Below are positions 1-8,934 of a stretch of 64,000 bases of DNA, one piece after another. The notes under the pieces are model-generated. The model did no database searches. It was not told where the DNA came from and saw only the letters and a program-made list of their open reading frames with translations. The stretch comes from Dyadobacter sp. Leaf189. Lineage in GTDB: Bacteria; Bacteroidota; Bacteroidia; Cytophagales; Spirosomataceae. Position 1 is the first letter of the stretch. The number at the start of each line of letters is the position of its first letter. The position numbers were made by a program, and so were the translations under genes. The stretch covers positions 902,268 through 966,267 of the forward strand of contig NZ_LMPS01000005.1 in assembly GCF_001424405.1 (NCBI RefSeq), given 5' to 3'.

Positions 1-634
1 CATCGTTCTGCTGCCCTGGCTGGCGATAGTACTGGTACATCGGCTTTAACCTGATCTTGTAAGTGACTTTGCCGAGCTTCGGATCGGTATCTTCGTAAAT
101 GAATGTGGCGCCGCCTTTTACCGTCGCATTCCGCGCTTCTTCCAGCGTGTTGTAGATCCTGTAAGTACTCGTTTCCAGGTACGCCGATTTTCCCGGAACA
201 ATCATTGGCAAAGGCGAATTTGCCTCTGATTCCACTACTGCCGTGCCTTTTTCATCGTCCCAGTGAATGCGCAGACCAATCGGCCGCTCTATTCTGATGT
301 TCATGGAAAAGGTGTATGATGCACCCTGCTGTGCCGCTTCGTTGATCTCGCTGCCAAACCAGTAATTGATATAGCCTCCGCTCGGGCGAAATGCCAGATA
401 CACTTCCTTTCTGTAAGTGTTGAAATTAGGATCAATCTGCATCAGATCGACCGAATCTGATCCCACGAAACGGTATGCTTCTGCTATAAAAAGCGGATAG
501 GTCCCGAGTTGAAGGCTCACAGAATCCTTTCCGAGCTTCACCGCAGTTTCGCGGTTGGCAACTTCATCCTGTGAACAGGAAGCAACGAAAATGAGCAAAG
601 CAAGTGCCGGCAGGTAGCGTCGAAGTTTTCGCAT
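1..634 (-). CDS. Lipoprotein of unknown function (3' end outside window)
   Basis: An open frame runs on the reverse strand from an ATG at 632-634 to the window edge, giving 211 residues without a stop. The N-terminus (MRKLRRYLPALALLIFVASC) is a typical lipoprotein signal with a lipobox ending in Cys20, followed by SQDE, so the protein should be anchored to a membrane, probably the outer membrane. The rest is soluble, with several short stretches that look like beta strands and motifs such as RIHWDDEKGT. I do not recognise the family. Lipoproteins of this size often sit in Sus-type loci, but this one is separated from the SusC/SusD pair at 1405-6078 by two small forward genes, so a link is not shown. 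The missing C-terminus prevents a firmer call. Confidence 0.75.
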   Translation of the reverse strand, partial: MRKLRRYLPALALLIFVASCSQDEVANRETAVKLGKDSVSLQLGTYPLFIAEAYRFVGSDSVDLMQIDPNFNTYRKEVYLAFRPSGGYINYWFGSEINEAAQQGASYTFSMNIRIERPIGLRIHWDDEKGTAVVESEANSPLPMIVPGKSAYLETSTYRIYNTLEEARNATVKGGATFIYEDTDPKLGKVTYKIRLKPMYQYYRQPGQQND

Positions 635-820
635 AGTTCAAATTTTTCTTGTTAAAACCATTTTTCAACTAATTCAACAGACACGCTATCTGCTGCCTGC
701 GCTGCCTGCTATTCAATTATTACCCGAATTTTCAGTGCAAGACTGCCCTCAAAAGCATGCAAGCACGGTTTTTGCTGGTATGCCCGAAATTCTTTGTTCA
801 ACAAACTAAAAAATACGATC

Positions 821-1006
821 ATGGCAGACGACAAGACCAAAAAGGACGCACGCGACCGCAGTCGCGTTTCCGCCAGCGAGGATTATGAAATTGAATATCT
901 GGCAAAGAAAAGCGGCGCTACCCGCGAGCAGATCATGGAAGCTATTAAAGCCGTAGGCGGCAACCGTGAGAAGATCGAGGCTTATTTAAAGAACCACGCG
1001 AATTGA
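821..1006 (+). CDS. DUF3606-family small protein
   Basis: This encodes a 61-residue, highly charged protein. From about residue 20 the sequence (EDYEIEYLAKKSGATREQI, then IKAVGGNREKIEAYL) matches the DUF3606 pattern of a helical domain that resembles a small helix-turn-helix fold. The start at 821 is preferred over an upstream in-frame ATG at 794, because the family normally begins with a short charged tail such as MADDK. Its biochemical role is unknown; family members are common, stand-alone and cytoplasmic. It lies 21 bases before the next gene and probably shares its transcript, which ends at the hairpin at 1342-1391. Confidence 0.8.
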   Translation: MADDKTKKDARDRSRVSASEDYEIEYLAKKSGATREQIMEAIKAVGGNREKIEAYLKNHAN

Positions 1007-1027
1007 AATTTATCAAAACAAACCACA

Positions 1028-1339
1028 ATGGAAAAAACAACTGATCATGAGGAATGGCTTTCAGGCGTGAGCCTTGCCGATCACGAAGACGTTTACAACC
1101 TGTATGATTCAATTACCAATTTTGAAGGATCAGGCCGGTTTTATACAACCAAGGAAGTCACCAATGATGGCTACCAGTACTTTATCAAAGCCGAAGGTGT
1201 TGTAGAACACTTATTCCTGGAATCCGACGAAGCGAAGTTTGCATTCCTGGATTACCTCGCCAAGAACTACACAGATGCCGAAGAAGGCGATGTAACAAAA
1301 TGGTATAACCTGAAAAAGGAGCTCGGTCGGGTCGACTAG
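1028..1339 (+). CDS. Hypothetical acidic protein, 103 residues
   Basis: A 103-residue acidic protein with no signal peptide or membrane segment, so cytoplasmic. Aromatic residues are frequent (VYNLYDS, GRFYTT, GYQYFI), and the predicted pattern is mixed alpha/beta. I do not recognise a family. The start follows the DUF3606 gene by 21 bases in the same direction, and the stop is followed three bases later by a strong terminator, so the frame is bounded like a real gene. Co-transcription with the DUF3606 protein is likely but gives no functional clue. Confidence 0.65.
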   Translation: MEKTTDHEEWLSGVSLADHEDVYNLYDSITNFEGSGRFYTTKEVTNDGYQYFIKAEGVVEHLFLESDEAKFAFLDYLAKNYTDAEEGDVTKWYNLKKELGRVD

Positions 1340-1341
1340 GC

Positions 1342-1391
1342 AAAAACAAGCTGCCCGGAATGCATATATACATTCCGGGCAGCTTGTTTTT
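1342..1391. terminator. Bidirectional rho-independent terminator
   Basis: There is a perfect 21-base inverted repeat (1342-1362 and 1371-1391) with an 8-base loop. A-rich and T-rich ends flank a GC core (GCTGCCCGGAATG). It lies between the convergent genes ending at 1339 (forward) and 1405 (reverse) and can end transcripts from both sides. Confidence 0.9.
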
Positions 1392-1404
1392 AAGACTTAT
1401 AAGT

Positions 1405-2844
1405 TCAGGGTTTGTCCCAGAAAATGCGTGAGGTAACCTCATCCCCGCCCATTGCCGTAGCTGCCGCGCGGTAGTTTGCCCCATTCAGGTTTTGTTCCGA
1501 AAACGGGTATGGAAAACGAAGCGGAATTTCAGAAAGAGCCTGTGCCGGCTTTTGCAAAACAGGATAATCCAGCCTTCTCCACTCCTTCCAGCCTTCTACC
1601 GGCTGGTTATGCATTGCAATCCACTTTTGAGTACCAATGCTTTTTTTCCAGTTAGCCGCGTCGAAAACAACCCCCGGCTTTGTCAGGTAAGTGCTGGCTT
1701 CTGCCTGCGTTCCCCCGAAATCGTGCACGATGGAAGACGTAACTGCTGCATTGTAATGCGCGGCCGCCGTTCCAGGCACATTAAACCCGCGCAACTTAGC
1801 TTCGGCGAGCAGAAACTCAACTTCGGTATACGACAAAAGCAAACCAGGCAAAACAGGATCTCTGAGCAGAGTACCCGGCTGCGCGTACCGCGCGTAAGCA
1901 TTGGCAACACCGTAAACCCCGCCCACATACTTACCAGCGTTCGGCCCCGCTGTGGCTGGCTGGAAGAACTCGTCAATGCGAGGGTCCGATAACTTATTCA
2001 TCACATCCACAAGTGTATTGGCAGCCACGTTATCGTCCCTTTTGGCAAGTATGTCCGACATCGGGTTTGCGGTTGGCATGTTTGCTGTGTAGTTCAGCTG
2101 CGCATCTTCTTCCGGTGAAGTAAAAACGTGCGCCGCGGCTTCCTCGGCGAGCTTTTTGGCATTGGCAGGTTCCACGTCCGCAATGGTGAGCGCAAACCGG
2201 AGTTTGAGGGAGTTCGCGAATTTAAGCCAGCTTTCCGTGTCGCCGCCGTAGTACAGATCACCCGTTGAAAACCCGCTTGCATCCGGGTGGGCATTGAGGC
2301 TTGCGATTGCTGCGTCGAGGCGCTTGATCAGGTCTGCATAAATAGCCCCGTCATCCTCATAAGCTGCCAGTACATTGTTGATATCCAGCGCCTGCGAATA
2401 GGGAATGTTGCCGAACGTATTCACCAGTACCGACCATGCATACACTTCCAGTATTTCAATGGCAGCAACCTGGCTGGCGCGCTCACCGGCTGTGAGAAAT
2501 GCATTGGCGTCGACGGTCTTCCGTGCCTCACGCAGGTCGCTGAGCACATCGCGGTATATCACGTCCCAGAACGCCTTGTTGATCTCGCGCGAATTGATGT
2601 TATACTGACTTTCGTCGGGATACTGCACCGCAGCCCAGTATTGCAGATAGTACCTGAACGGATTGTAGTTATAATCCGGCGTAGTAATGATACTTGTCAG
2701 ATTGAACTGCGCATTGCTCACCAGCGTAGCGGCAGGTACATCCGTGGCTTTTTTGGGGTCGATATTGAAATCATCGTCCAGGTTACTGACGCAGCCTGCG
2801 GTCAGAAACAATGCCGCGATGCTATATAGAATGGTCTTTTTCAT
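1405..2844 (-). CDS. SusD/RagB-family outer-membrane lipoprotein (SusD-like_2 type)
   Basis: This encodes a 479-residue lipoprotein with the signal MKKTILYSIAALFLTAGC, a lipobox ending at Cys18. The following sequence (FNIDPKKATDVPAATL, then a run of TPR-like helices with YYLQYWAAVQYPDESQY) is the pattern of the SusD-like_2 branch of the SusD/RagB family, the surface substrate-binding lid of a TonB-dependent SusC channel. The C-terminal part has the usual RRLDYP and PLRFPYPFSEQ motifs. It starts 9 bases after the SusC gene ends and is clearly co-transcribed with it. No enzyme gene accompanies the pair, because the terminator at 1342-1391 follows directly. The ligand therefore cannot be read from context; SusD-like_2 partners often serve substrates other than plant glycans, including peptides. 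Confidence 0.93.
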   Translation of the reverse strand: MKKTILYSIAALFLTAGCVSNLDDDFNIDPKKATDVPAATLVSNAQFNLTSIITTPDYNYNPFRYYLQYWAAVQYPDESQYNINSREINKAFWDVIYRDVLSDLREARKTVDANAFLTAGERASQVAAIEILEVYAWSVLVNTFGNIPYSQALDINNVLAAYEDDGAIYADLIKRLDAAIASLNAHPDASGFSTGDLYYGGDTESWLKFANSLKLRFALTIADVEPANAKKLAEEAAAHVFTSPEEDAQLNYTANMPTANPMSDILAKRDDNVAANTLVDVMNKLSDPRIDEFFQPATAGPNAGKYVGGVYGVANAYARYAQPGTLLRDPVLPGLLLSYTEVEFLLAEAKLRGFNVPGTAAAHYNAAVTSSIVHDFGGTQAEASTYLTKPGVVFDAANWKKSIGTQKWIAMHNQPVEGWKEWRRLDYPVLQKPAQALSEIPLRFPYPFSEQNLNGANYRAAATAMGGDEVTSRIFWDKP

Positions 2845-2853
2845 GGTGTTTTG

Positions 2854-5800
2854 TCAAAATCTGAGTTTTACATTGAAGCCGATGTTGCGTGCTGTCGGGT
2901 AGGCTCCTCCCAGGTAGCCCATCGAAATATTACCAGCGCCAAATCCCGCCTCGGGATCTGAATAAGGCACATCTTTATGGATAATCCACAGGTTCCGCCC
3001 TACCAGCGCGAGATCGATTCCCTTTACCACTTTCAGCTTCGAGATCAGTGCGGCAGGCAATGCATACGACAATGATGCTTCGCGCAGCTTTACAAACCCT
3101 GCACCGTAAATATGGGATTCATTAGGTCCGTACGGGCCAAGTGCGTAAGCCCGGTTTTCCAGCCTGACATCGTTGGGCGAGCCGTCTGCTTTGACACCTT
3201 CGAGCAGTATTCCCCCACCCTGCGCCACCGGCAGCCGCGACGGGTTGCCCAGCTCATTGAGTCCGGCTGTTTCAGGATAAAGCCCTGTTCCAAATCCGTA
3301 AAATGTGTCCAGGTTGTAGAGCTGTCCGCCTTTTTTTACATCAACCAAAAAATAGAGCGAGATCCCTTTGAAACTCACCGTATTGCCGATGCCGCCTACC
3401 CAGTCGGGATTTGGGTCACCGATCTCTTTCGTCGGGCCTGACAGTACATACTGCCCGCGCGAGTCGATCAGCTTTCCACCGTTCTCGTGGTACACATATC
3501 CCGAACCCCGCAGCATCCCGAACGGCCTGCCAACAGTTGCATTGGAACTAACGCTCGTCTGGTAAGTGGCGATGATCATATTATCACCCTCTGCCAGCGA
3601 CTCTACCTTATTCTTGTTTCGTGCCCAGTTTGCATTGATCGTCCATGAAAAGTCCGCCGTTTTCACCGGCGTGGCAAATACTGAAACTTCCCAGCCTTTG
3701 TTTGATACTTCTCCTGCATTCGTGTATTTGTAGCTGTAACCGCTTGTAGTCGGCACGGTCACGGGCAGGATCTGGTTGATTGTATTAGCCTGGTAAGTAG
3801 TGACGTCAAAACCTACCCGGCTTCCGAAAAACGCCATTTCGATCCCTACCTCGGTGCTTTTGGTCCGTTCCGGTTTCAGGTTTGGATTAAAGCGGGTGTT
3901 GGGCACAGAGTATAACGGAATCCCATTGAAGCCACCGATGGGCGAGCCTATTTCTTCATCCTGCTTGTTGTAGTACTTGTCCAATGCGGCAAATGGTGCA
4001 TCACTGCCCACTTCGGCATAGTTGGCTCTCACCTTTCCGTACGACAGCCACGGAGTCGTTTTCAACAATTCAGAAAAGGCAAAACTAAGCGCGACTGAGG
4101 GATAAAAGTAAGCATTGCTTCCCTTTGGCAAAGTGGAAGACTGCTCGCGGCGTGCCGACAGATCCAGAAAAAGCATTTCCCGAAAACCCAGTGTCGCATT
4201 GGCGTACAAACCGTCCACAGCAATATTCTGCTCGCTTTCAATGGGTGGCGAAAGCAGGTTGCGCGAGTTGGACAATGCGTAAAGCCGCGGTACCACAAGC
4301 CCGCCGCTCGTGGAAGCCCGCATGGTATTGAGCTGCGACCGCCGCATGTTCGCCCCCACAAGCCCCGTCAGATCCAGGTCTTTCGAAAGGGACTTATGTA
4401 TGTTGGCAAAAAGATCGAAATTGAACTCGCGGAAAGTGCGGTTGTACTTGATGTAATAAGGCATATTCTCATTGGTCGTACTGCCGATTGCAAAGCGCTC
4501 TTCCTGCAATTCGTCAAAGCTGTCGAGAGATAGTCGGCCAGTAATTTTGAGCCAGTCGGCTGCATTATAAACTGTCGAGATATTACCGAAAGTCCGGTAC
4601 CGCTTGTCGTTCTGGTAGTTTTCGTAGCGAGTGAAATAGGCATTGTCGGAATACGCCGCTTCCAGATCATCCGGCCCTTTCCAGTTCCACGCCATATTCT
4701 GCTTCGTTCTGAAATAAGCTTCTTTTTGCTCTTTCAGATCCACGTTGGTCTGAAACCACTGACGAAAGCCGAGCATCGGGTTAATGGACCCGTACCCCGA
4801 ACCATAGCGGCCCAATCCTTCCTGTTCCGTAAAATTCGCACTTGCATTAACCGACAGCTTAGACGTCATATGAAGGGTACCGCCAAAATTGATCATGTTC
4901 TTGGAGATCCGGCTGTTTGGTAAAATCCCCTTGTCGGTTGTGCGGTTATAGCCTACTTTGAAAGTAGCCTTGTCACTCCCGCCATCGATCGTAATACTGT
5001 TGTTGGTAGAAACCGATTTCTCAAAAAAGTACTCCGGGCCGTGTGTTGCCGCTACCCAGGGCCGGGCCTTTTTGTAGTTGGGTGAAGTCGGGTCAAATGC
5101 ATCCCAATGATACACCATCAGGTTGGGATCGAATTTATGGCCGTAAGAAGCATCGTCGCTGAATGGGACAATGTTATCCTCCACACCATCGCCGTCAACA
5201 TCAAAAGCTCCCCATTCCACTGCATAACCCGCGCCGTATTCTTTTTGGTAAACGGGCAAAGTCTTCTTGTCCACAGCGCCAACGGTAAGCCCGCTGTTAA
5301 TCGTTACGCCCAATCCTTTTTTCCCTTTTTTGGTGGTAATTAAAATCACCCCGTTTGAAGCGCGGGAACCGTACAAGGCAGTGGAGGCAGCGCCTTTCAG
5401 GACAGTTACCGAAGCAATGTCGTCGGGATTAATGTCTGATGCAGGGTTACCATAATCAAATCCACCGCTACCGGTGACCTGGCTGCGCGTGTTCGCCACA
5501 TCGTTGTTCACGGGCACACCATCCACCACAAAAAGCGCCTGGTTATTGCCTGTAAGCGACTTAATACCCCTGATCACCACATTGGAAGAACCACCGAGCG
5601 TGTTGGTTTGCGTGATGTTAAGTCCGGCTACCTTGCCCGCCAGCGAATTCACAAGGTTCGGGTTTCTGCCGGCGGTAACTGCGGCCGCATCGATCTGGGT
5701 GGCGGCATAGGGCAATGCATTACGCGTACGCTCCACACCCAGCGCCGTAACCACCACTTCGCTCAACTGGCGCGTGTCGGCCTGCAATGTCACTTCCATA

Positions 5801-6078
5801 TTGGATGACGAACCTACCGGCATTTCAATGGTAGCATAGCCGATAAAGCTAAAAACCAGTACAGGTGCATTGGCAGGCACTTCGATCCGGAAGTTACCCT
5901 CGGTGTCGCTGGCAGTACCTGTCTGCGTACCTTTGACCAGGATACTCACCCCGGGCAGTGCCTCACGGGTGCTGGCGTCGCTTATCTTTCCGATAACGAC
6001 CCTGTTCTGCGCCAGCAGCGTTTCCGCAGTGCCGGCAAGCAGGAAAAAGATGATGAATAGATGTTTTTTCATGGACAT
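2854..6078 (-). CDS. SusC/RagA-family TonB-linked outer-membrane protein
   Basis: A 1074-residue TonB-dependent transporter. In order it has a signal peptide (residues 1-24, ending LLAQ), a CarboxypepD_reg-like domain (about 26-105), a plug domain with the SusC signature LYGSRASNGVILITTKKG near residue 240, and a C-terminal 22-stranded barrel that ends in aromatic Phe, as outer-membrane barrels do. Substrates captured by the SusD partner downstream are carried into the periplasm using energy from TonB. Two starts are possible, at 6078 (MSMKK) or 6072 (MKK); the second fits the signal peptide slightly better. The gene is divergent from the glycosidase at 6304, with a 225-base gap. Confidence 0.95.
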   Translation of the reverse strand: MSMKKHLFIIFFLLAGTAETLLAQNRVVIGKISDASTREALPGVSILVKGTQTGTASDTEGNFRIEVPANAPVLVFSFIGYATIEMPVGSSSNMEVTLQADTRQLSEVVVTALGVERTRNALPYAATQIDAAAVTAGRNPNLVNSLAGKVAGLNITQTNTLGGSSNVVIRGIKSLTGNNQALFVVDGVPVNNDVANTRSQVTGSGGFDYGNPASDINPDDIASVTVLKGAASTALYGSRASNGVILITTKKGKKGLGVTINSGLTVGAVDKKTLPVYQKEYGAGYAVEWGAFDVDGDGVEDNIVPFSDDASYGHKFDPNLMVYHWDAFDPTSPNYKKARPWVAATHGPEYFFEKSVSTNNSITIDGGSDKATFKVGYNRTTDKGILPNSRISKNMINFGGTLHMTSKLSVNASANFTEQEGLGRYGSGYGSINPMLGFRQWFQTNVDLKEQKEAYFRTKQNMAWNWKGPDDLEAAYSDNAYFTRYENYQNDKRYRTFGNISTVYNAADWLKITGRLSLDSFDELQEERFAIGSTTNENMPYYIKYNRTFREFNFDLFANIHKSLSKDLDLTGLVGANMRRSQLNTMRASTSGGLVVPRLYALSNSRNLLSPPIESEQNIAVDGLYANATLGFREMLFLDLSARREQSSTLPKGSNAYFYPSVALSFAFSELLKTTPWLSYGKVRANYAEVGSDAPFAALDKYYNKQDEEIGSPIGGFNGIPLYSVPNTRFNPNLKPERTKSTEVGIEMAFFGSRVGFDVTTYQANTINQILPVTVPTTSGYSYKYTNAGEVSNKGWEVSVFATPVKTADFSWTINANWARNKNKVESLAEGDNMIIATYQTSVSSNATVGRPFGMLRGSGYVYHENGGKLIDSRGQYVLSGPTKEIGDPNPDWVGGIGNTVSFKGISLYFLVDVKKGGQLYNLDTFYGFGTGLYPETAGLNELGNPSRLPVAQGGGILLEGVKADGSPNDVRLENRAYALGPYGPNESHIYGAGFVKLREASLSYALPAALISKLKVVKGIDLALVGRNLWIIHKDVPYSDPEAGFGAGNISMGYLGGAYPTARNIGFNVKLRF

Positions 6079-6190
6079 AATAGGAATTGGGACTGGACAA
6101 AAAAGGAAGTAATAACCAATTGGCGACTTTTAAAACCATCGTCGGCAGACGGTATCCTGGCGTGGACGAAGGGCGTTTGTCGCCGTTTGG

Positions 6191-6220
6191 GAGTTTATGA
6201 GTTTAGAGTTTATGAGTTTG
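6191..6220. repeat. Short tandem direct repeat
   Basis: Two adjacent 15-base copies of GAGTTTATGAGTTT plus A or G lie in the 225-base gap between the divergent SusC gene and the glycosidase-like gene. The unit resembles slipped-strand tandem repeats common between genes. No function can be assigned, though it lies about 85 bases before the ATG at 6304. Confidence 0.6.
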
Positions 6221-6303
6221 TTCTGGCATGATTTTGTCTTGCGCGGGGACTTTGGGCGAGGGTTGTTGATCTTTTTAATTGTTGTCACCAGCGCAGAATT
6301 TCA

Positions 6304-7791
6304 ATGGACTTATTTGAAAAAGAAAGTATCGGAACGAGGGATAACCGCGGATTGCAGTTGTCTTTAAATAGCGTGCATGCATTGCCCTGGGTGCAGGTGG
6401 CACCGGGTACACCTTATTTTGTGACTGAGGAAGGTGAGAACTGGACGCCGATCGGGCAGAACGACGCCATTACCTGGCCTGAATTGGAGGGTCTTTTCAG
6501 GCGTAAAAACGTGCAGCAGGTTGCGGATTATCTCGCCTGGCTTGCTGCGCACGGGGTTACCTGCATTCGGCTGATGCTGGAATATGCCCAGGGAGAGCAC
6601 CGGTATTTTGAGAAACCCGCAGGTAAATTCTCACCAAACATGATCAGGCTCTGGGATGATCTTTTTCTACTTTGTGCGAAATACAACATCCGCATACTCC
6701 TCACTCCGGTAGATACTTTCTGGATGTGGATACGCTGGCGGCACCATCCTTACAATAAGTTACACGGTGGTCCCTGTAAAAAACGCACCGAATGGCTGAT
6801 TTGTCCGGACACGTTGCAGGCGATCAAGAACAGGCTGAGCTTTGTAGCCGAGCGCTGGGGCGGCAGCGGCGTTCTTTTTGCGTGGGATCTCTGGAATGAA
6901 ATCCACCCGGCACACGCAGGCGGGCGCACCGACGTTTTCGAAACCTTCGTTCACGAACTGAGCACCCATTTGCGGGACACCGAAATGCGGCTGTACGGGC
7001 GCACTCACCCACAAACCGTATCGATATTCGGACCGGTACTGAACGAGCACCCAGCGGCGGCCGACGTTATTTTCCGCCACGCCGACCTTGATTTTGCAAG
7101 TACCCATTTTTACGATTCAGCTACGATCGACAATCCAAAGGATACCGTTGCATCGGCTATCGCTACGGGCCGGCTTGTAAGAGAAGCGCTGTCGCACTTA
7201 CCGCCCGACAGACCATTTTTCGACAGTGAGCACGGACCCATTCACGCGTTTAAAGACAAGCATATCACATTTCCGGCTTTTTTCGACGACGAGTATTTCC
7301 GCCACATACAATGGGCGCACCTTGCGTCGGGAGCAGCAGGCGGCGGCATGCGCTGGCCTAACCGGCACCCGCATTGTCTGACGCCCGGCATGCGGCTGGC
7401 GCAACGTAGCTTGTCAGGCTTCACAAGCCTGATCGACTGGAAAAATTTCCGCAGGAAAAATCTGAATGAAGAAATTGCTTCAAGCAACCACCATGTGGCT
7501 GTATTCGCCAGCGCCGACAGCCAGCAGGCGGTCTTATGGGCAATGCGTACCGATACACTGGTCAAGAAAGCCGGCAATCTGAAAATACTGAATGAAAATG
7601 CGTCCTCCATTGATGTGACTGTCCAAGTACCGGGCATGTCCGCGGGTACTTATTCAGTTCATTTTTGGGACACATTGAATGGAGTGATAGTGGGGCAGCA
7701 AGAAGTAGAGCTGATAACGCCGGGGATGCTGGCGATCCAGCTTCCCCGGTTCGTTGCTGATCTGGCTGTGGCAGTTCGTGCAAATGTGTAA
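6304..7791 (+). CDS. Cytoplasmic clan GH-A glycosidase-like protein (GH5/cellulase-like)
   Basis: This 495-residue protein has a TIM-barrel glycosidase core. Strand 4 carries WDLWNEIHP with the candidate acid/base Glu199, and strand 7 carries FFDSEHGPI with the candidate nucleophile Glu309. That arrangement is the retaining clan GH-A layout of GH5 and related families. A small C-terminal beta domain follows from about residue 395. There is no signal peptide or lipobox, which is unusual for a polysaccharide-degrading enzyme of Bacteroidota, where such proteins are exported. It stands at the edge of the glycan biosynthesis region, convergent with the CgeB-like operon (24 bases between stops). 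It could trim a cytoplasmic glycan intermediate or act as a transglycosidase. The substrate is unknown. Confidence 0.82.
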   Translation: MDLFEKESIGTRDNRGLQLSLNSVHALPWVQVAPGTPYFVTEEGENWTPIGQNDAITWPELEGLFRRKNVQQVADYLAWLAAHGVTCIRLMLEYAQGEHRYFEKPAGKFSPNMIRLWDDLFLLCAKYNIRILLTPVDTFWMWIRWRHHPYNKLHGGPCKKRTEWLICPDTLQAIKNRLSFVAERWGGSGVLFAWDLWNEIHPAHAGGRTDVFETFVHELSTHLRDTEMRLYGRTHPQTVSIFGPVLNEHPAAADVIFRHADLDFASTHFYDSATIDNPKDTVASAIATGRLVREALSHLPPDRPFFDSEHGPIHAFKDKHITFPAFFDDEYFRHIQWAHLASGAAGGGMRWPNRHPHCLTPGMRLAQRSLSGFTSLIDWKNFRRKNLNEEIASSNHHVAVFASADSQQAVLWAMRTDTLVKKAGNLKILNENASSIDVTVQVPGMSAGTYSVHFWDTLNGVIVGQQEVELITPGMLAIQLPRFVADLAVAVRANV

Positions 7792-7815
7792 ATCAGTTTG
7801 CGGCCGAATGCTGGT

Positions 7816-8934
7816 TCAATAGGTATCAGGCCTGATTTCGGCGGTAGTTACTTCCCGCATGCGCATTGCCTCGGCATAATACCCTTCAAGCTCGGTAGCG
7901 CGGTGTGCGGCGGTATGGAATTCCAGCACTTTGCGTCTTGCATTTTCTGCAATGTCCTGCCGCTCGCTTTCCGTGATGTTGGTCAAAAAATCAATCGTGT
8001 CCTCAGCAGAACGCGAGATCAGGATCTCTTTACCGGGCTCAAAGATCGTATCCAATCCTTCCCAGTAGTCGCTGATGATCGGCGTGTTGCAGGCAGCTGC
8101 TTCAAACAGCCGCACGCTTGGCGAGTAACCCGCTCGGATCATATCTGCCCGCGTGATATTCATTGTGAATCGCTGACTATTATAAAATTTCCGGTGCTCC
8201 GAAGGCGGCAAATGTTCAATGCGCGCCACGTTGCCCGCCCATTGAATATTGCCGGGATACTGCGGACCTGCTACTACAAACTTCCCTTCAGGCATTTTTT
8301 CAGCTGCATCCAGCATCAATGCTTTGAGCGGAGGCTGGCGGTCGTCGCTGTAAGTACCCAGGTATCCCAGGTCCCATTGCTTTTCGTGTGCTTCCGGATA
8401 ATAGAGTTCGGGATCGAAAGAGCAATAGAACGGACGCGCCATGGGAGAGCCGTAATGTTCTTCCAGGTAAGTCAAAGTAGGCCCGCCGGTAAAGCTCAGG
8501 TACATATTGTACAGCGGGATCAGGTCCGGGTGCAGGTATTCGTAGTCCTCCTTTTTGATCTTTGCAAGTGTCACCGGCGTATCAATGTCGTAAAATGCGG
8601 TGATACCCTCGGCCGTTTCCGTTACGAACCTTCCTACCTCTACGCCTTCCGGCACATAGGAGCCTACCACCACCAGGTCTGCATTCCTGATCGTTTCTGA
8701 ATGAGCGGCTTTCAGCTCGTCGATGTTCTGGTAAAGGATCGTTTTGCAGTACGAAAAATCTTTCAGGTCGCGGTTGGAAGCATACCAGGGTACATCGCGT
8801 TCCAGGAATGTAACATCGTGTCCGTTCTGGTGCAGCTCACGGATCAATCCCCTGAACGTAGTAGCGTGGCCATTTCCCCACGAAGAGGTAATGGATAAAC
8901 CCAGGACCACTATTTTCAAATTACCTTCCGTCAT
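7816..8934 (-). CDS. CgeB-family glycosyltransferase, last gene of operon
   Basis: A 372-residue GT-B-fold protein of the CgeB type (glycosyltransferase family 1-like, named after the Bacillus spore-coat protein). The N-terminal Rossmann half starts IVVLGLSITSSWGNGHATT. The C-terminal nucleotide-sugar site has the E-containing motif FEAAACNTPIISDYWEGLD at about residues 277-295. It has no signal peptide and should act in the cytoplasm. Its start overlaps the stop of the upstream gene by 4 bases, so the two are translationally coupled. It is the last of eight co-directional genes. It is clearly paralogous to the gene at 8931-10019, which shares SP-x2-R-x-FEAA and DYWEG, so the two may add successive related sugars. 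Donor and acceptor are unknown. Confidence 0.88.
   Translation of the reverse strand: MTEGNLKIVVLGLSITSSWGNGHATTFRGLIRELHQNGHDVTFLERDVPWYASNRDLKDFSYCKTILYQNIDELKAAHSETIRNADLVVVGSYVPEGVEVGRFVTETAEGITAFYDIDTPVTLAKIKKEDYEYLHPDLIPLYNMYLSFTGGPTLTYLEEHYGSPMARPFYCSFDPELYYPEAHEKQWDLGYLGTYSDDRQPPLKALMLDAAEKMPEGKFVVAGPQYPGNIQWAGNVARIEHLPPSEHRKFYNSQRFTMNITRADMIRAGYSPSVRLFEAAACNTPIISDYWEGLDTIFEPGKEILISRSAEDTIDFLTNITESERQDIAENARRKVLEFHTAAHRATELEGYYAEAMRMREVTTAEIRPDTY

Noticed and set aside
7798..8700. A 300-codon forward reading frame opposite the CgeB-like gene
   Set aside because: It is antisense to a clear glycosyltransferase gene, has no family features, and its composition is that of a mirrored coding frame.
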